Assembly: GCA_963790775.1 (NCBI GenBank)
Contig: CAWBPR010000013.1
Span: forward strand, 124,001 to 188,000
Origin: JASJBU01 sp963790775
GTDB lineage: Bacteria > Pseudomonadota > Gammaproteobacteria > Chromatiales > Chromatiaceae
Reading direction: 5' to 3'
Length of the DNA stretch: 64,000 nucleotides
Position numbers and translations under genes: made by a program. This document shows, piece by piece, positions 8,479 to 17,311 of the stretch. Position 1 is the stretch's first letter. Each line of letters begins with the position of its first letter. The notes under the pieces are model-generated. The model made no database searches, had not been told where the DNA came from, and was given only the letters and a program-made list of their open reading frames with translations.

Positions 8479-8510
8479 TTGACCTGTGTGTAACGCACAG
8501 GTTGTACGCT
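8479..8510 (+). promoter_or_regulatory. CueR/MerR-type promoter with overlong spacer and dyad operator
   Basis: -35 TTGACC (8479-8484) and -10-like TACGCT (8505-8510) are separated by 20 bp, the stretched spacing that defines MerR-family-activated promoters. Between them lies the dyad ACCTGTGTG (8482-8490) / CGCACAGGT (8494-8502), matching at 8 of 9 positions, close to the ACCTTCC...GGAAGGT pattern of copper-type CueR operators. It reads into the Met-rich pseudogene at 8562 and toward a MerR-type gene fragment at 8881. Confidence 0.7.
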
Positions 8511-8561
8511 TTACATAACCGAAGGTTTCAACAAATTAATTCTGTTCGAGAGGGAAAGATT

Positions 8562-8849
8562 ATGAGCATAACAAAAACAATGACTATGGCCCTTTTAGTG
8601 ATCTCTGTTTCATTTCCCGTTATGGCGGATACTGAGCATCATCCTGAAGATGCGGCAAAAGCAACCTCTCAAATGCCAATGACAGGCGGGTAGATGCCGA
8701 TGATGGGAGGCGGTATGGAAGGTATGCCCATGATGAAGATGATGCAGGAAAGACAGGCCATGATGCAGGCACACATGATGAAAATGGAAACGCATATGGC
8801 CAATATCGAAGCACTGCTGCAACAGTTGGTTGAACTGCAGAAGAAATAG
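8562..8849 (+). pseudogene. Small secreted Met/His-rich protein interrupted by in-frame TAG
   Basis: The 96-codon frame begins at ATG 8562 after GAGAGGG. It encodes a signal peptide (MTMALLVISVSFPVMADTEHH), then a Met-rich tail, and is interrupted once by TAG at 8691-8693. Downstream of the stop the same frame continues without interruption to TAG 8847, reading MPMMGGGMEGMPMMKMMQE and ending IEALLQQLVELQKK, a coiled-coil-like helix. Composition and phase agree on both sides of the stop, so a single C-to-T change from CAG is the simplest origin. Proteins of this layout are likely periplasmic copper chelators. It lies directly under the CueR-type promoter. The first 43 residues alone would lose the metal-binding part. 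Confidence 0.7.
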
Positions 8850-8880
8850 CCAGTTGGAGGCTGGCAGGAGGATTGGGAAG

Positions 8881-9024
8881 ATGCTCACCGTTAACGACCT
8901 CGCAACGCAGAGCCGCGCAACTGCTTACGTGGTGCGCTACTACGTGCGAATCAGCCTGATCCAGACTGCCGTTCAGAAAGAGAACGGATACCGGATGTTC
9001 ATGTCACCCTGCAAAACAGCTTGA
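8881..9024 (+). pseudogene. Truncated MerR/CueR-type regulator
   Basis: A 47-codon remnant starting at ATG 8881 after AGGAGG. It holds only the winged-helix DNA-binding end of a MerR-family activator: MLTVNDLATQSRATAYVVRYY followed by RISLIQTA and ENGYRMF, matching the family pattern VRYYxRxGLL...NGYRxF. After that the frame ends at TGA 9022. In another frame some coding potential (HPAKQLEVWNRVDLVCK) continues briefly, but no dimerisation helix or C-terminal cysteine metal site is recognisable. It cannot be a working copper sensor. It lies directly upstream of a P-type ATPase remnant, consistent with a deletion that removed the 3' end of the regulator and most of the pump. Confidence 0.7.
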
Positions 9025-9120
9025 AGTATGGAATCGTGTTGATCTGGTCTGCAAGGATAAGAATGGACGTTTTTCCAGAAAATTCACGCCGTTAAATGGA
9101 CATGCACGTAGATATCGGTG

Positions 9121-9270
9121 CTGCAGCATCAGTGCTTGTCCGTGGCGGCCGGTGTGTTGTATCCGGTAGTTGGTTTATTACTCATCACCGACGATCGTTG
9201 TGGGGCCATATGCTCTAGTTCGGTGTCAGTGATCGGTAACGCGCTCCGACTCAGACGTGCAGATATTTAA
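9121..9270 (+). pseudogene. 3' remnant of a copper-translocating P-type ATPase
   Basis: Read in one frame from about 9136 to the TAA at 9268, the bases give LSVAAGVLYPVVGLLL, then a degraded stretch, then SSSVSVIGNALRLRRADI. These match the last membrane helices of Cu+ ATPases (consensus PVAAGVLYP...SSVSVIxNALRLR). No other part of the pump (CPC motif, DKTGT) is present. The degraded centre (ITDDRCGAIC in place of SPMIAAAAM) shows long-term decay. It follows the MerR fragment and precedes the SHOCT gene. Confidence 0.75.
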
Positions 9271-9284
9271 CCAGGAGATTGATC

Positions 9285-9509
9285 ATGATGGGAGATGGCT
9301 TAGGTATGGGTATTGGAGGTGGCTTCATGTGGTTGTTCTGGACCCTGTTGATCCTGGTGGTCGTGTGGGCTGTCAAGGCGGCCGGAGAAAGTAGTAATAA
9401 TCCAACTGAAGCGCCGAAGACAGCACTCGATATCCTGAAGGAGCGCTACGCAAAGGGTGAGATAGACCAACAGGAGTTCGAACAGAAACGCAAAGTTTTG
9501 AATGGCTGA
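9285..9509 (+). CDS. SHOCT-domain small membrane protein
   Basis: A 74-residue protein with a glycine-rich N-terminus (MMGDGLGMGIGGG), one membrane helix (FMWLFWTLLILVVVWAV) and a C-terminal SHOCT domain, LDILKERYAKGEIDQQEFEQ, the short helical pair found at the end of many small envelope proteins. ATG 9285 has AGGAG at 9273-9277; ATG 9288 is nearly as good. SHOCT proteins often accompany copper efflux genes in proteobacteria. Here it follows the ATPase remnant and precedes the HMA-like gene by 19 bp. Function is unknown; a membrane adaptor role is plausible. Confidence 0.8.
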   Translation: MMGDGLGMGIGGGFMWLFWTLLILVVVWAVKAAGESSNNPTEAPKTALDILKERYAKGEIDQQEFEQKRKVLNG

Positions 9510-9528
9510 ATCAAGCTTGGAGTGAAGA

Positions 9529-9885
9529 ATGAAAACTCTAGATCAAATGAAACCTGCAGGCGCCTGGGAAGTCAGACGCAGGATCAAAGTACCGGCACTG
9601 GCGCACGATGCGGATGCAATGGCAGTGGAACGAAACCTGAGTCCCTTGCCCGGTGTCCGTAAAGTGGCGGCCGATGCGACAAGGCTGCAGGTTGTCGTGC
9701 TGTATGACATCACCGGTACGGATTATCAGACGATTTTGGCATCCCTCGAAGAATTGGGATTTCCGCCGCTGGATAACTGGTGGTCACGCCGCAAGATGAG
9801 CTGGTACCAGTTTACCGACAGTAATGGCCGTGACAACGCCAAGGCGCCACCACCAGCCTGTTGCAACAAGCCACCCAAAGGATGA
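9529..9885 (+). CDS. HMA-like small protein without the CxxC site
   Basis: A 118-residue soluble protein whose centre has the strand-helix rhythm of a heavy-metal-associated (HMA) ferredoxin-like domain: RRRIKVPALAHDADAMAVE, LSPLPGVRKVAAD, LQVVVLYDITGTDYQTI and LASLEELGFPPLD. The N-terminal metal loop lacks the usual MxCxxC, so it would not bind Cu(I) there; the only cysteines are a CC pair in the tail PPPACCNKPPKG. It starts at ATG 9529 after TTGGAG and follows the SHOCT gene by 19 bp, at the end of the copper island. The HMA assignment is by pattern and position, not strong identity. Confidence 0.6.
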   Translation: MKTLDQMKPAGAWEVRRRIKVPALAHDADAMAVERNLSPLPGVRKVAADATRLQVVVLYDITGTDYQTILASLEELGFPPLDNWWSRRKMSWYQFTDSNGRDNAKAPPPACCNKPPKG

Positions 9886-10336
9886 AAGTGCTGGAGGTTC
9901 TGGTTTTATAAGTGTGTTGTTGATGATGTCAGATTATACGCTGGCGCCGCTGGGACCACCTTTCTCTTCAAATGACAATGATTGCGGCAACCAGACTATC
10001 TCCTGCTACATCTACTGATGTTCAGCCTGCCTGGTCGACCGTGCAAAGAGACTTGGTAGATTCGGTAGTGGTTGAGATACACTGAAAGACTTTAGATGAC
10101 AGTGCCAAGTAATGCATGACACTTCGTTGAGTGATCATTGACGTTTCAAAGTGGATGACAGAACAGGTATATTTATCACGACCTGTCTGGATTCCCCTGT
10201 GGTAGGCGATCTGGTGCTGGTTACTACAATGACCTATTATCCTAGATTGCCTTGTATCACTATGTCATCGCTAGTGTGACAGTCAGCGTTACGCGTCAGT
10301 CATGCACGGGTGGAATCCATACTCCCAGGATAATGC
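9886..10336. other. Intergenic region, no gene seen
   Basis: About 450 bp between the copper island and the convergent EEP gene. Short frames here have no start signals or recognisable content, and I see no clear terminator, repeat end or operator. Confidence 0.6.
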
Positions 10337-11020
10337 TCACCCCATCATCTGGATCTCGGCAATGATCGGATAATGATCTGAAGCGACACGCGACAACGGT
10401 GTGTCGTGACGCCAGCAGCGCTGCAGTACGGCAGGTGGACGACTGAAAACATGATCCAGGGTCAACAGGGGCCGCCTCCAGGTGGGAAAACTACGCACTG
10501 GTAAATGTTCGAAGCCCAGCGCGGTTATCGGACGCAATTCCATGCCGCCGCGCCAAGCGTTGAAATCCCCCAGCAGCAGGCTCGGCCCCGGCCTTACCGC
10601 GAGCCGGCTGCAAAGCTGGTCGATCTGCCAGCGTCTCTCCCACCGCGCCAGACCCAGGTGGGTCGCGAAAATATGGAATCTCTGACCATCATCATCTAGC
10701 ACGACATCCAACAACCCCCGGCGCTCACGTCCGGCGAATGAAAGATCATGCAATCGTTGTTCAACGATCCTGTAGCGCGACAATAAAACATTGCCATAGC
10801 GCCCTGTCCCGCGTTCAAACAGCGTACCGTCCATGATCTGCATGTCCAAGGTCTTCTCCAAGTGGCGCTGCAGTTCTCCTGCGGCATCCAGGGTAATTTC
10901 CTGTAAGGCGATGACCTGGGCATTCAGGGATAGCAGGACTTCCGTGATTCGCTCCGGCAGGAAGTGGCGATCTCTGCCAATACAGTTGTGGGCATTGTAG
11001 GTGGCGACGCGCAGCATCAA
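10337..11020 (-). CDS. Endonuclease/exonuclease/phosphatase (EEP) family hydrolase
   Basis: A 227-residue metal-dependent phosphoesterase of the EEP fold. Characteristic motifs in order: ATYNAHNCIG (first strand), VIALQEI with the metal-binding Glu, HIFATHLGL, LLLGDFNAW with the catalytic Asp/Asn pair, and the terminal SDHYPIIAEI with the Asp-His. No signal peptide. Members act on DNA, phospholipid head groups or inositol phosphates. It starts six bases after the stop of the phospholipase D-VTT gene, so a phospholipid-related substrate fits the context. EEP and PLD-VTT genes are often paired. Confidence 0.88.
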   Translation of the reverse strand: MMLRVATYNAHNCIGRDRHFLPERITEVLLSLNAQVIALQEITLDAAGELQRHLEKTLDMQIMDGTLFERGTGRYGNVLLSRYRIVEQRLHDLSFAGRERRGLLDVVLDDDGQRFHIFATHLGLARWERRWQIDQLCSRLAVRPGPSLLLGDFNAWRGGMELRPITALGFEHLPVRSFPTWRRPLLTLDHVFSRPPAVLQRCWRHDTPLSRVASDHYPIIAEIQMMG

Positions 11021-11026
11021 TCCGCT

Positions 11027-13171
11027 TCAACGGCTGCGCAGCCAGCGCTTCGCCAACCAGGCGAACACAACCAACAAGCCGCCGACCCCGAGTGCAATGG
11101 CCACATTGGTGAATGAAGGTGCGGTCAGCGCCTCCCAGAGTGAGTTCGAAAACAGGGTGATGGCCCCCAGGCTCGGCGCCATACCGAGCAGGGTGCCGAA
11201 GAGGAACTGACGGGCGCCCAGGTGAGAACTGCCTGCCACGAGATTGAAGACGGCGAAAGGAGCAATGGGCACCAGGCGCAGGATGGCCACCGCCACCGTA
11301 CCGCGTTTTGCCAGGCGCTTGCTCAATTGCTCGACCCGAGAACCACTCAAGCGCTCGAGCGCCCCATGTCCCAGAAACTTGCCGCCAAAAAAACCGATAG
11401 CTGAGGCCCCCATGGCCCCGACGAGGACATAGATAAAGGCCTGCCAACCTTCGAATACCACCCCGCCGATGACGGCAAGCAGCGTTACAGGAACCATCAA
11501 CAGACTCGCCAGGATGAACCCACCAACCGCTACCGCCGCTCGAGCCTCGACTGACGCGATCGAGTCGAGATAGCGCCCGATAGATTCGGGGGACAAGAAA
11601 TCCCCCAGAGGCGTCCAGCGCCAGGCGGCCGCAAGCCCCAGCAATAAGACCACCACCCCGGCAAACAGCAACAGACGCCGACGGCCCTGGGGCTTGCCGG
11701 ATTGGGGCACATATTCCTCGACAAAATAGTCCGGACTGAAGGGCTCTGGCGGATCGATCAACCCCGCGTCCGGCACCATTTCATCCACCTCTGGGGCGAC
11801 TTCGCAGTCGAGGGGCCGCAGACTGCGCTGCTCACCCTGCAGGCTCTGTATCGCCTTGATCAGGCTGCCCTCCCGGGCCAATGTCTCTTGCACTTGCCGC
11901 GGTTCACAGTCCAGGTGCTCGGCGAGCAGACGTGAGCGCAGACCACTGATGTAGCGAGCGACCTCATCATCGGGCGCAAGGGACTCGATCGCCAGGTCAC
12001 ATTCCGTATCCAGCCCCATGGACCGGTTGCTGGCGTTGGATGATCCGATGCGCAGCAGGCGGTCGTCAACGATCAGCAGTTTGGCGTGAACACTGATGCA
12101 GGCATCGCCGAGACCGGGTTGATAGGGATAATAGATGCGCAGGCGATCGTGCCGGTCCGCCTCGCGCAGCCGTTCCACGATGCGCCCCCGCACCACATCC
12201 ATGGTGACCTGTTCCAACCAGCCCCCGGTCTTTTCCGGCAGGACCAGCACGACCTCTGGGCCGTCTGCTTGTGCAAGGCGCTCCGCCAGGGCCTCTTGCA
12301 GGCAATGTGCGGTGAGGTACTGATTTTCAATATAGATATGCCGCCGGGCCGACGCAATGGCATCCACGTAGAGTTGTTTCACCTCCTCAACCGCATTACG
12401 TCCGCGATAGTCGGGCTCGGTTCTGGCGATCGCCACCTGTACACCCTCCAGTTCGCTGGCGACACCGCCGGGCCAGGGCGATTCCGCGACACCCTGGGGT
12501 GCGGGAATCTTACGGCCACGGGCGCGGCGCCAGCGCTCGCGGGCCAGATCCCCCAGGCGGGCTGCCGTCTCGCCCTCGACCAGCAGCATCATGTCGTGAA
12601 AGGGCGGGTAGGGCTTTCCGTTGGGATCGATGCGGCGCGGATCGTCGGGTTTGTGCTCGGCGGTATCCCAGCGCCAGCGACTCAGGTCGATACCGCCAAC
12701 GAAGGCCACCTGATCATCGACCACCACGACCTTCTGATGGTGAGAAGCCCCCTTGGGATGGTCGCCGTCGAGACGGAAATGAAACCGCGGCGGCGCCTGC
12801 ATGCGCAATCTCAGCGCCGGCAGTAGTTCGCGCTCGGCGGCGTAGATCATGTTGAAATCCCAGGACAGCAGGTAGACATTCAGGGCTGGATTCTGTTTCA
12901 CCAGCCAGACCAGAAAGGCGCCGAGTTGATCCGGAATCCCGGCATCCTGCACCTCACGGTGCAGGCGCTCACAGCGATCGAAATCCCAACCAAGAATCAG
13001 GATCTGTCGTTTTGCTGCGAGACAGGCCTCGGCGAAGGCGGCAAAATAGTCTGCGGTATCGACCAGCGTCGCCAGACGTGAGGCAGGCGCCTGCTGCCAA
13101 CAGTTCCTGCCCGTCTCGAGTATCGAACCCTGACTAGCCGGTTGATTCTCTTTGTTGCTCGCTTCACTCAT
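11027..13171 (-). CDS. Phospholipase D-like protein fused to a VTT/DedA membrane domain
   Basis: A 714-residue two-part protein. The first ~490 residues are phospholipase D-like with two HKD motifs: HHQKVVVVDDQVAFVGGIDL and HAKLLIVDDRLLRIGSSNAS. After a tail (VDEMVPDAGLIDPPEPF) and a membrane helix (RRLLLFAGVVVLLLGLAAAW), the last ~210 residues form a VTT (SNARE-associated/TVP38/DedA) domain, with LLAVIGGVVFEGWQAF, GFFGGKFLGHGALERL and LRLVPIAPFAVFNLVAGSS. PLD enzymes transfer or cleave phosphatidyl groups, and VTT proteins are linked to lipid flipping. The fusion suggests lipid remodelling coupled to transbilayer movement. Its start overlaps the cti stop by 4 bp (ATGA). Confidence 0.9.
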   Translation of the reverse strand: MSEASNKENQPASQGSILETGRNCWQQAPASRLATLVDTADYFAAFAEACLAAKRQILILGWDFDRCERLHREVQDAGIPDQLGAFLVWLVKQNPALNVYLLSWDFNMIYAAERELLPALRLRMQAPPRFHFRLDGDHPKGASHHQKVVVVDDQVAFVGGIDLSRWRWDTAEHKPDDPRRIDPNGKPYPPFHDMMLLVEGETAARLGDLARERWRRARGRKIPAPQGVAESPWPGGVASELEGVQVAIARTEPDYRGRNAVEEVKQLYVDAIASARRHIYIENQYLTAHCLQEALAERLAQADGPEVVLVLPEKTGGWLEQVTMDVVRGRIVERLREADRHDRLRIYYPYQPGLGDACISVHAKLLIVDDRLLRIGSSNASNRSMGLDTECDLAIESLAPDDEVARYISGLRSRLLAEHLDCEPRQVQETLAREGSLIKAIQSLQGEQRSLRPLDCEVAPEVDEMVPDAGLIDPPEPFSPDYFVEEYVPQSGKPQGRRRLLLFAGVVVLLLGLAAAWRWTPLGDFLSPESIGRYLDSIASVEARAAVAVGGFILASLLMVPVTLLAVIGGVVFEGWQAFIYVLVGAMGASAIGFFGGKFLGHGALERLSGSRVEQLSKRLAKRGTVAVAILRLVPIAPFAVFNLVAGSSHLGARQFLFGTLLGMAPSLGAITLFSNSLWEALTAPSFTNVAIALGVGGLLVVFAWLAKRWLRSR

Positions 13172-15486
13172 GGTTTTTCTCTCAGAGGGAAATCGACATA
13201 GCGATTAAGGTCCAGGATACCCGCCTCGACCGGGTCTGTTTCCACCAGAAATCGATTGATGTCATGAAACTGCTGCCAGAAGCTGGCATTACTGCGCAGC
13301 ACTCCCCAGCGTGCGATGACCGCCTGTACGAACCTCTCACGATCTTTCAGTGTCTTGTCTCGCAGCGTCTTCACAAATAACGGCAGTTCCTCGCTGGGCA
13401 CCTGGAAGATGAAGTTCGGATACCCGGTGGCGACCCCCGGCACAATCGAGATCTCATCCTTTTCCTGTTGATAACGCAACGACTCCCCGAGCACGAAGGC
13501 AACATTGGAATGGCGCCGGTTGCGGATCAGGGTATAGATCCCGCGGGTTCCATCGTCATGGGTGAGGCGCAGGATCGAGGCATCAGGGAGATACCCGATC
13601 GCCGGCATCTCGGCAGCGGGAATCCCGCTCAAGCCCGACAGCTGCGCATCTGCCTGGTTAGCGAAACCACAGACCGGACGATTGATCGGATCGGGGGTTG
13701 CGTTGAGATCGGAAAATCGCCGCAGCAGGCGGTTGAGCAGTTCACTGAAGGGGCGCTGCGCCGGCAAGTCGAGCCGGCTCGGCTGCTCGGTATCGATGGC
13801 TTGGTAGCTCATCCAGAGCTTGATTTTGCCGCTGCCCTGATACCAGCGATCCAGAATGCCCTGACGGCTATCGGCGGGCAGCAGGCGCAGGCTGTTCTGC
13901 TCAGCGCCGTTGCGTATCAGGTCAAAGTAAAGCCGGGTCTGGGCCTGATGGGCGAGGTTGCCGAACACATCGAAATTGACCACCAGATTGTAGTAGCTAC
14001 GCTCGAGCAGGGGATAATCCATCAACCAAATCGTGATTGGCTGCTGCCCCAGCCAGCCCTGCTTGACGCTGGCGCTGTCATGATGACGAAAGACCGTCAG
14101 CAGCGCGTTGCGATTGATCCCATCCCCGTCCCAGATCGAAGCGATCCCCGGCCCTGCGGGATGGCGTCTCGCCAGCGCCGCCTGGCGCAGCGCCTGGTAG
14201 CGATTTCTGTCCTCCGTCGAGCTGATCCAGGTCTCCGCCCCCGCCAGTAGATTATCCTCCAGGCTGGGTAGATCCAGGAGAGGATCCGCTGCTTTGCGGA
14301 AGCCGGCATCGGCGATGTAGGGGTCCTGTTGCGGCGCCTGAAACATCACCCAGAAGTGGTCGCGGATGACATCGGTGGCGAGCTGGCCACGGCATACCGG
14401 GCCGCGAATGAAGCTGCGCACGAAATACTCCGCATGTTCCAGCATGAACCGGTAGCGCGCCGCTGGCGGAATCGCCGCAAAGGTCGTGAAGGGATTGGAG
14501 CGCTCCTGGTCACTGTAACCCGGCGTCTTGGTAAGCCGCCACTCGCTCCCGAAGAACAGTTGTTCTATCCTTTGCAGCAACGCATCATGCAAGGGGAAGG
14601 TAATGTGGGTCTTGTAGACGCGCGTCCCCTGCTGCTGCCTGAAACGATAAAAGAAGGCCTGGCCGGGATCATCATTCGGCCGCCGCGTGGCGATTTCCGC
14701 CACCGCCTTGCCCGGCGGTGTGGCGGACCGCACCAGGCGAAAAAAATGGCCGCTCTCTCCGCCATCGAAATAGAGGCGCGCGAATGCCCAATGCTCGAAC
14801 AGCCAACGGGCCACCAGCGCCCGTTCCGGCCCGGCCCCATTCAGCCAGCTTTCCCAGCGCGAGATCTGCTGATTCTCGCCGGCAGTCGGAACCGCACTCG
14901 ACGATTCGGCAGCTGCCCCTTGATTGAGCCAGGCTTGGATCAGCGCCAGCTCATCCTGCGGCAGACCGGGTAGAGCAAACGGCATCCCGAGCTGCGGATG
15001 CTGCTCGGCGAACGCCTTGGCCTCGGCAGGTGCGGCGCAAGTGTTATGCCGCCGGATGCCGACCTCGAGGCCATCCGGCAGGGACTGGCCGGGCGCCAGG
15101 GGATGCGCCTGCTTGAGCTGCAGGAGGCGCATGAGCAGGGCGGGATCGCCATCCTGTCCCTCGGTTACCGGAAAGAAACCCAGCTCGCGCCATGCGGCTG
15201 TACTGCCGGCATCGATGAAGAGCCGGGTCGGCGGCGCGGGATCCAGTCGTGCTGCATCGTACACCGGCTGTTTGCTGGCGCCGCGTTTGACACCCGCTGC
15301 ATGGGTCAGATCCAGCTGGCAGGGCGCATCGAAGCAGGCGTGGCAAGCCACACAGTAGCGATCGAACAGGGGCTGGATCTGCTCTTGATAGTCAACCAGC
15401 GCCTCACTGGCGGAAGCCCTTACCGTACCCAGCAAACAGGCTAAGAAGAGCCCCTGCAGCCAGGCCCGTGACCAGCACCAGACCAT
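13168..15486 (-). CDS. cti: Fatty acid cis/trans isomerase
   Basis: Cti is a periplasmic cytochrome c-type enzyme that turns cis-unsaturated membrane fatty acids into trans isomers, quickly stiffening the membrane under solvent, heat or metal stress. The haem motif is CVACH in FDRYCVACHACFDAPCQLDL. Other family parts are VYDAARLDPAPPTRLFIDAG, ERSYYNLVVNFDVFGNLAHQ and GYLPDASILRLTHDDG. The ATG at 15486 has AGGAGGAGG directly upstream and opens a clean signal peptide (MVWCWSRAWLQGLFLACLLG, cleavage near RASA), giving 772 residues. The frame stays open to 15597 but that start is poorly supported. The gene is coupled by a 4-bp overlap to the PLD-VTT gene, suggesting one membrane-adaptation operon. 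Confidence 0.92.
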   Translation of the reverse strand: MVWCWSRAWLQGLFLACLLGTVRASASEALVDYQEQIQPLFDRYCVACHACFDAPCQLDLTHAAGVKRGASKQPVYDAARLDPAPPTRLFIDAGSTAAWRELGFFPVTEGQDGDPALLMRLLQLKQAHPLAPGQSLPDGLEVGIRRHNTCAAPAEAKAFAEQHPQLGMPFALPGLPQDELALIQAWLNQGAAAESSSAVPTAGENQQISRWESWLNGAGPERALVARWLFEHWAFARLYFDGGESGHFFRLVRSATPPGKAVAEIATRRPNDDPGQAFFYRFRQQQGTRVYKTHITFPLHDALLQRIEQLFFGSEWRLTKTPGYSDQERSNPFTTFAAIPPAARYRFMLEHAEYFVRSFIRGPVCRGQLATDVIRDHFWVMFQAPQQDPYIADAGFRKAADPLLDLPSLEDNLLAGAETWISSTEDRNRYQALRQAALARRHPAGPGIASIWDGDGINRNALLTVFRHHDSASVKQGWLGQQPITIWLMDYPLLERSYYNLVVNFDVFGNLAHQAQTRLYFDLIRNGAEQNSLRLLPADSRQGILDRWYQGSGKIKLWMSYQAIDTEQPSRLDLPAQRPFSELLNRLLRRFSDLNATPDPINRPVCGFANQADAQLSGLSGIPAAEMPAIGYLPDASILRLTHDDGTRGIYTLIRNRRHSNVAFVLGESLRYQQEKDEISIVPGVATGYPNFIFQVPSEELPLFVKTLRDKTLKDRERFVQAVIARWGVLRSNASFWQQFHDINRFLVETDPVEAGILDLNRYVDFPLREKP

Positions 15487-15622
15487 CCTCCTCCTGGCCC
15501 GGCAGCCTGTCGGCTGCACGGCGCTGCTTCTCGATATCTTGAGATTTATTTCCGCCATCGCGTGAACACCTGGCGTGTGCTTGAGTTCCGATTCCACATC
15601 AGGCTATACCTCGCGGGCAAAA

Positions 15623-16996
15623 TCAATCGATCCATAGGGTCTTGGCATTGACGAATTCGCGGATGCCATGGTGTGACAGTTCCCGCCCGTAGCCCGAGGT
15701 CTTGATGCCGCCAAACGGCAGGCGTGGGTCGCTTTTCACCAACTCGTTGACGAATGCGCACCCGCACTCGAGACGCCGCGCCATGGCCAGGCCCCGCTCG
15801 CGGTCGCGGGTCCAGACACTGGCACCCAAGCCGAAGCTGCTGTCATTGGCGATTTGCAGGGCATGCGCTTCATCCTCGGCCCGCAGGATACACGCCACCG
15901 GCCCGAACAGCTCTTCTGAGTAGGCCCGCATTCCCGGAGTCACCCCGCTGATGACCGTGGGCTGGTAAAACCAGCCTCGGCCTGGGTGTGGCGCTCCACC
16001 GGTGAGCAGTTCTGCGCCCTGTTCGAGCGCATCGCGCACCTGTGCATCGAGTTCGTCACGCAGATCCTCTCGGGCCATGGGCGCCAGCCGAGTCTCCTCC
16101 TTCAGTGGGTCACCATGCCGCAGATCGGCAGCCGCCTCGGCAAATCGCTGAGCAAACTCATCCGCAACTGCCTCCACCACGATAAAGCGCTTGGCGGCGA
16201 TACAACTCTGCCCGGCATTCATGAAACGCGACTGAACACCTTTGGCGACCGCCAGTTCGAGATCCGCATCCTGCAGGACCACGAACGGGTCCGAACCGCC
16301 AAGTTCCAGGACGCTCTTCTTCAGCGACCGACCTGCCTCAGCGGCCACCGCGCGTCCCGCCGGTTCACTTCCGGTCAGGGTAACCGCCCGCACCCGGTGG
16401 TCGCCGATAACCTTCTGAACCTGGTCAGAACCAATGGCAAGATGAGTAAACAGCCCCTTCGGTGCCCCGGCAGTGCGGAAGACATCCTCGATCGATGCGC
16501 TGCATTGCATGACATTCGAGGCATGCTTGAGCAACCCCACGTTACCCGCCGCAACGGTGGGCGCGGCAAAGCGAAAGACCTGCCAGAAGGGAAAATTCCA
16601 CGGCATCACGGCGAGCACGGCGCCGAGGGGCTGATAGGCGATCAGACTGCGTCCGGCATCCGACTCGATCACCTCATCGGCCAGGAAGGTCTCAGCATGT
16701 TCGGCATAGTAGCGACAGACCCAGGCGCATTTCTCGACTTCGGTGCGCGCCTCCCTGAGCAGCTTGCCCATTTCCGCGGTGATCAGCCCGGCGAGTTCGT
16801 CACGCCGGCTCTCGAGTTGATCGGCGACAGCTTCCAGCAGCGCCGAGCGTTCAGAAAAACTTGACTGAGCCCAGCTACGCGCCTGACTGTCCGCCTGCTC
16901 GAGCACCTGTTCGACTTCGCGAGCAGCAAATTTCGGTGTTCGACTGATAACTTCCTGGGTGGCTGGGTTGATGGATTCAAAGACCTGGTCACTCAT
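15623..16996 (-). CDS. NAD(P)-dependent aldehyde dehydrogenase (succinate-semialdehyde type)
   Basis: An aldehyde dehydrogenase of about 457 residues. The oxyanion and cofactor region reads MPWNFPFWQVFRF, the Rossmann GSEPAGRAVA, the general-base Glu lies in LELGGSDPFVVL and the nucleophile Cys in NAGQSCIAAKRF. The end GGIKTSGYGRELSHHGIREF is typical of succinate-semialdehyde dehydrogenases (GabD/Sad type). The specific aldehyde cannot be read from sequence. ATG 16996 is preferred (AGAGG nine bases upstream); a TTG at 17035 is open. It is the first gene of the minus-strand run ahead of cti, so oxidation of lipid-derived aldehydes is possible but speculative. Confidence 0.9.
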   Translation of the reverse strand: MSDQVFESINPATQEVISRTPKFAAREVEQVLEQADSQARSWAQSSFSERSALLEAVADQLESRRDELAGLITAEMGKLLREARTEVEKCAWVCRYYAEHAETFLADEVIESDAGRSLIAYQPLGAVLAVMPWNFPFWQVFRFAAPTVAAGNVGLLKHASNVMQCSASIEDVFRTAGAPKGLFTHLAIGSDQVQKVIGDHRVRAVTLTGSEPAGRAVAAEAGRSLKKSVLELGGSDPFVVLQDADLELAVAKGVQSRFMNAGQSCIAAKRFIVVEAVADEFAQRFAEAAADLRHGDPLKEETRLAPMAREDLRDELDAQVRDALEQGAELLTGGAPHPGRGWFYQPTVISGVTPGMRAYSEELFGPVACILRAEDEAHALQIANDSSFGLGASVWTRDRERGLAMARRLECGCAFVNELVKSDPRLPFGGIKTSGYGRELSHHGIREFVNAKTLWID

Positions 16997-17311
16997 CTTG
17001 AACCTCTGAACATTAGCAATGGTATCGGCAATCAAGCAAATTAAGCTTCAGATGCTTAACGCCCTTAAGGTATTAAAGTCAAATTACCATGAGTGATAGT
17101 TGTATAAAGCCGGCCAATCTCCGTGGATTTATGCAGATGAATGATTCAGTGCAGCATCTGGGATATGGCAATGTCGATGGATATTTAGCTAAATCAACAT
17201 CAGTGTTGCATTGTTATGGTCTGTACCTTTTTGCTATTCCCAGCAACAATTGTTACCGTCATTTTGAAGTTGACAGTTCATTTCAGTTTACCAATACAGG
17301 AGGTTTGACAC
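16997..17311. other. Divergent intergenic region
   Basis: AT-rich spacer between the minus-strand aldehyde dehydrogenase and the plus-strand coiled-coil gene, expected to hold both promoters. A TTGACA at 17271-17276 is present, but its -10 partner would lie on the ribosome-binding site of the coiled-coil gene, so I do not assign it. Confidence 0.5.

Noticed and set aside
12086..12826. 246-codon plus-strand frame inside the PLD-VTT gene
   Set aside because: Shadow of the well-supported minus-strand gene; no start signal.
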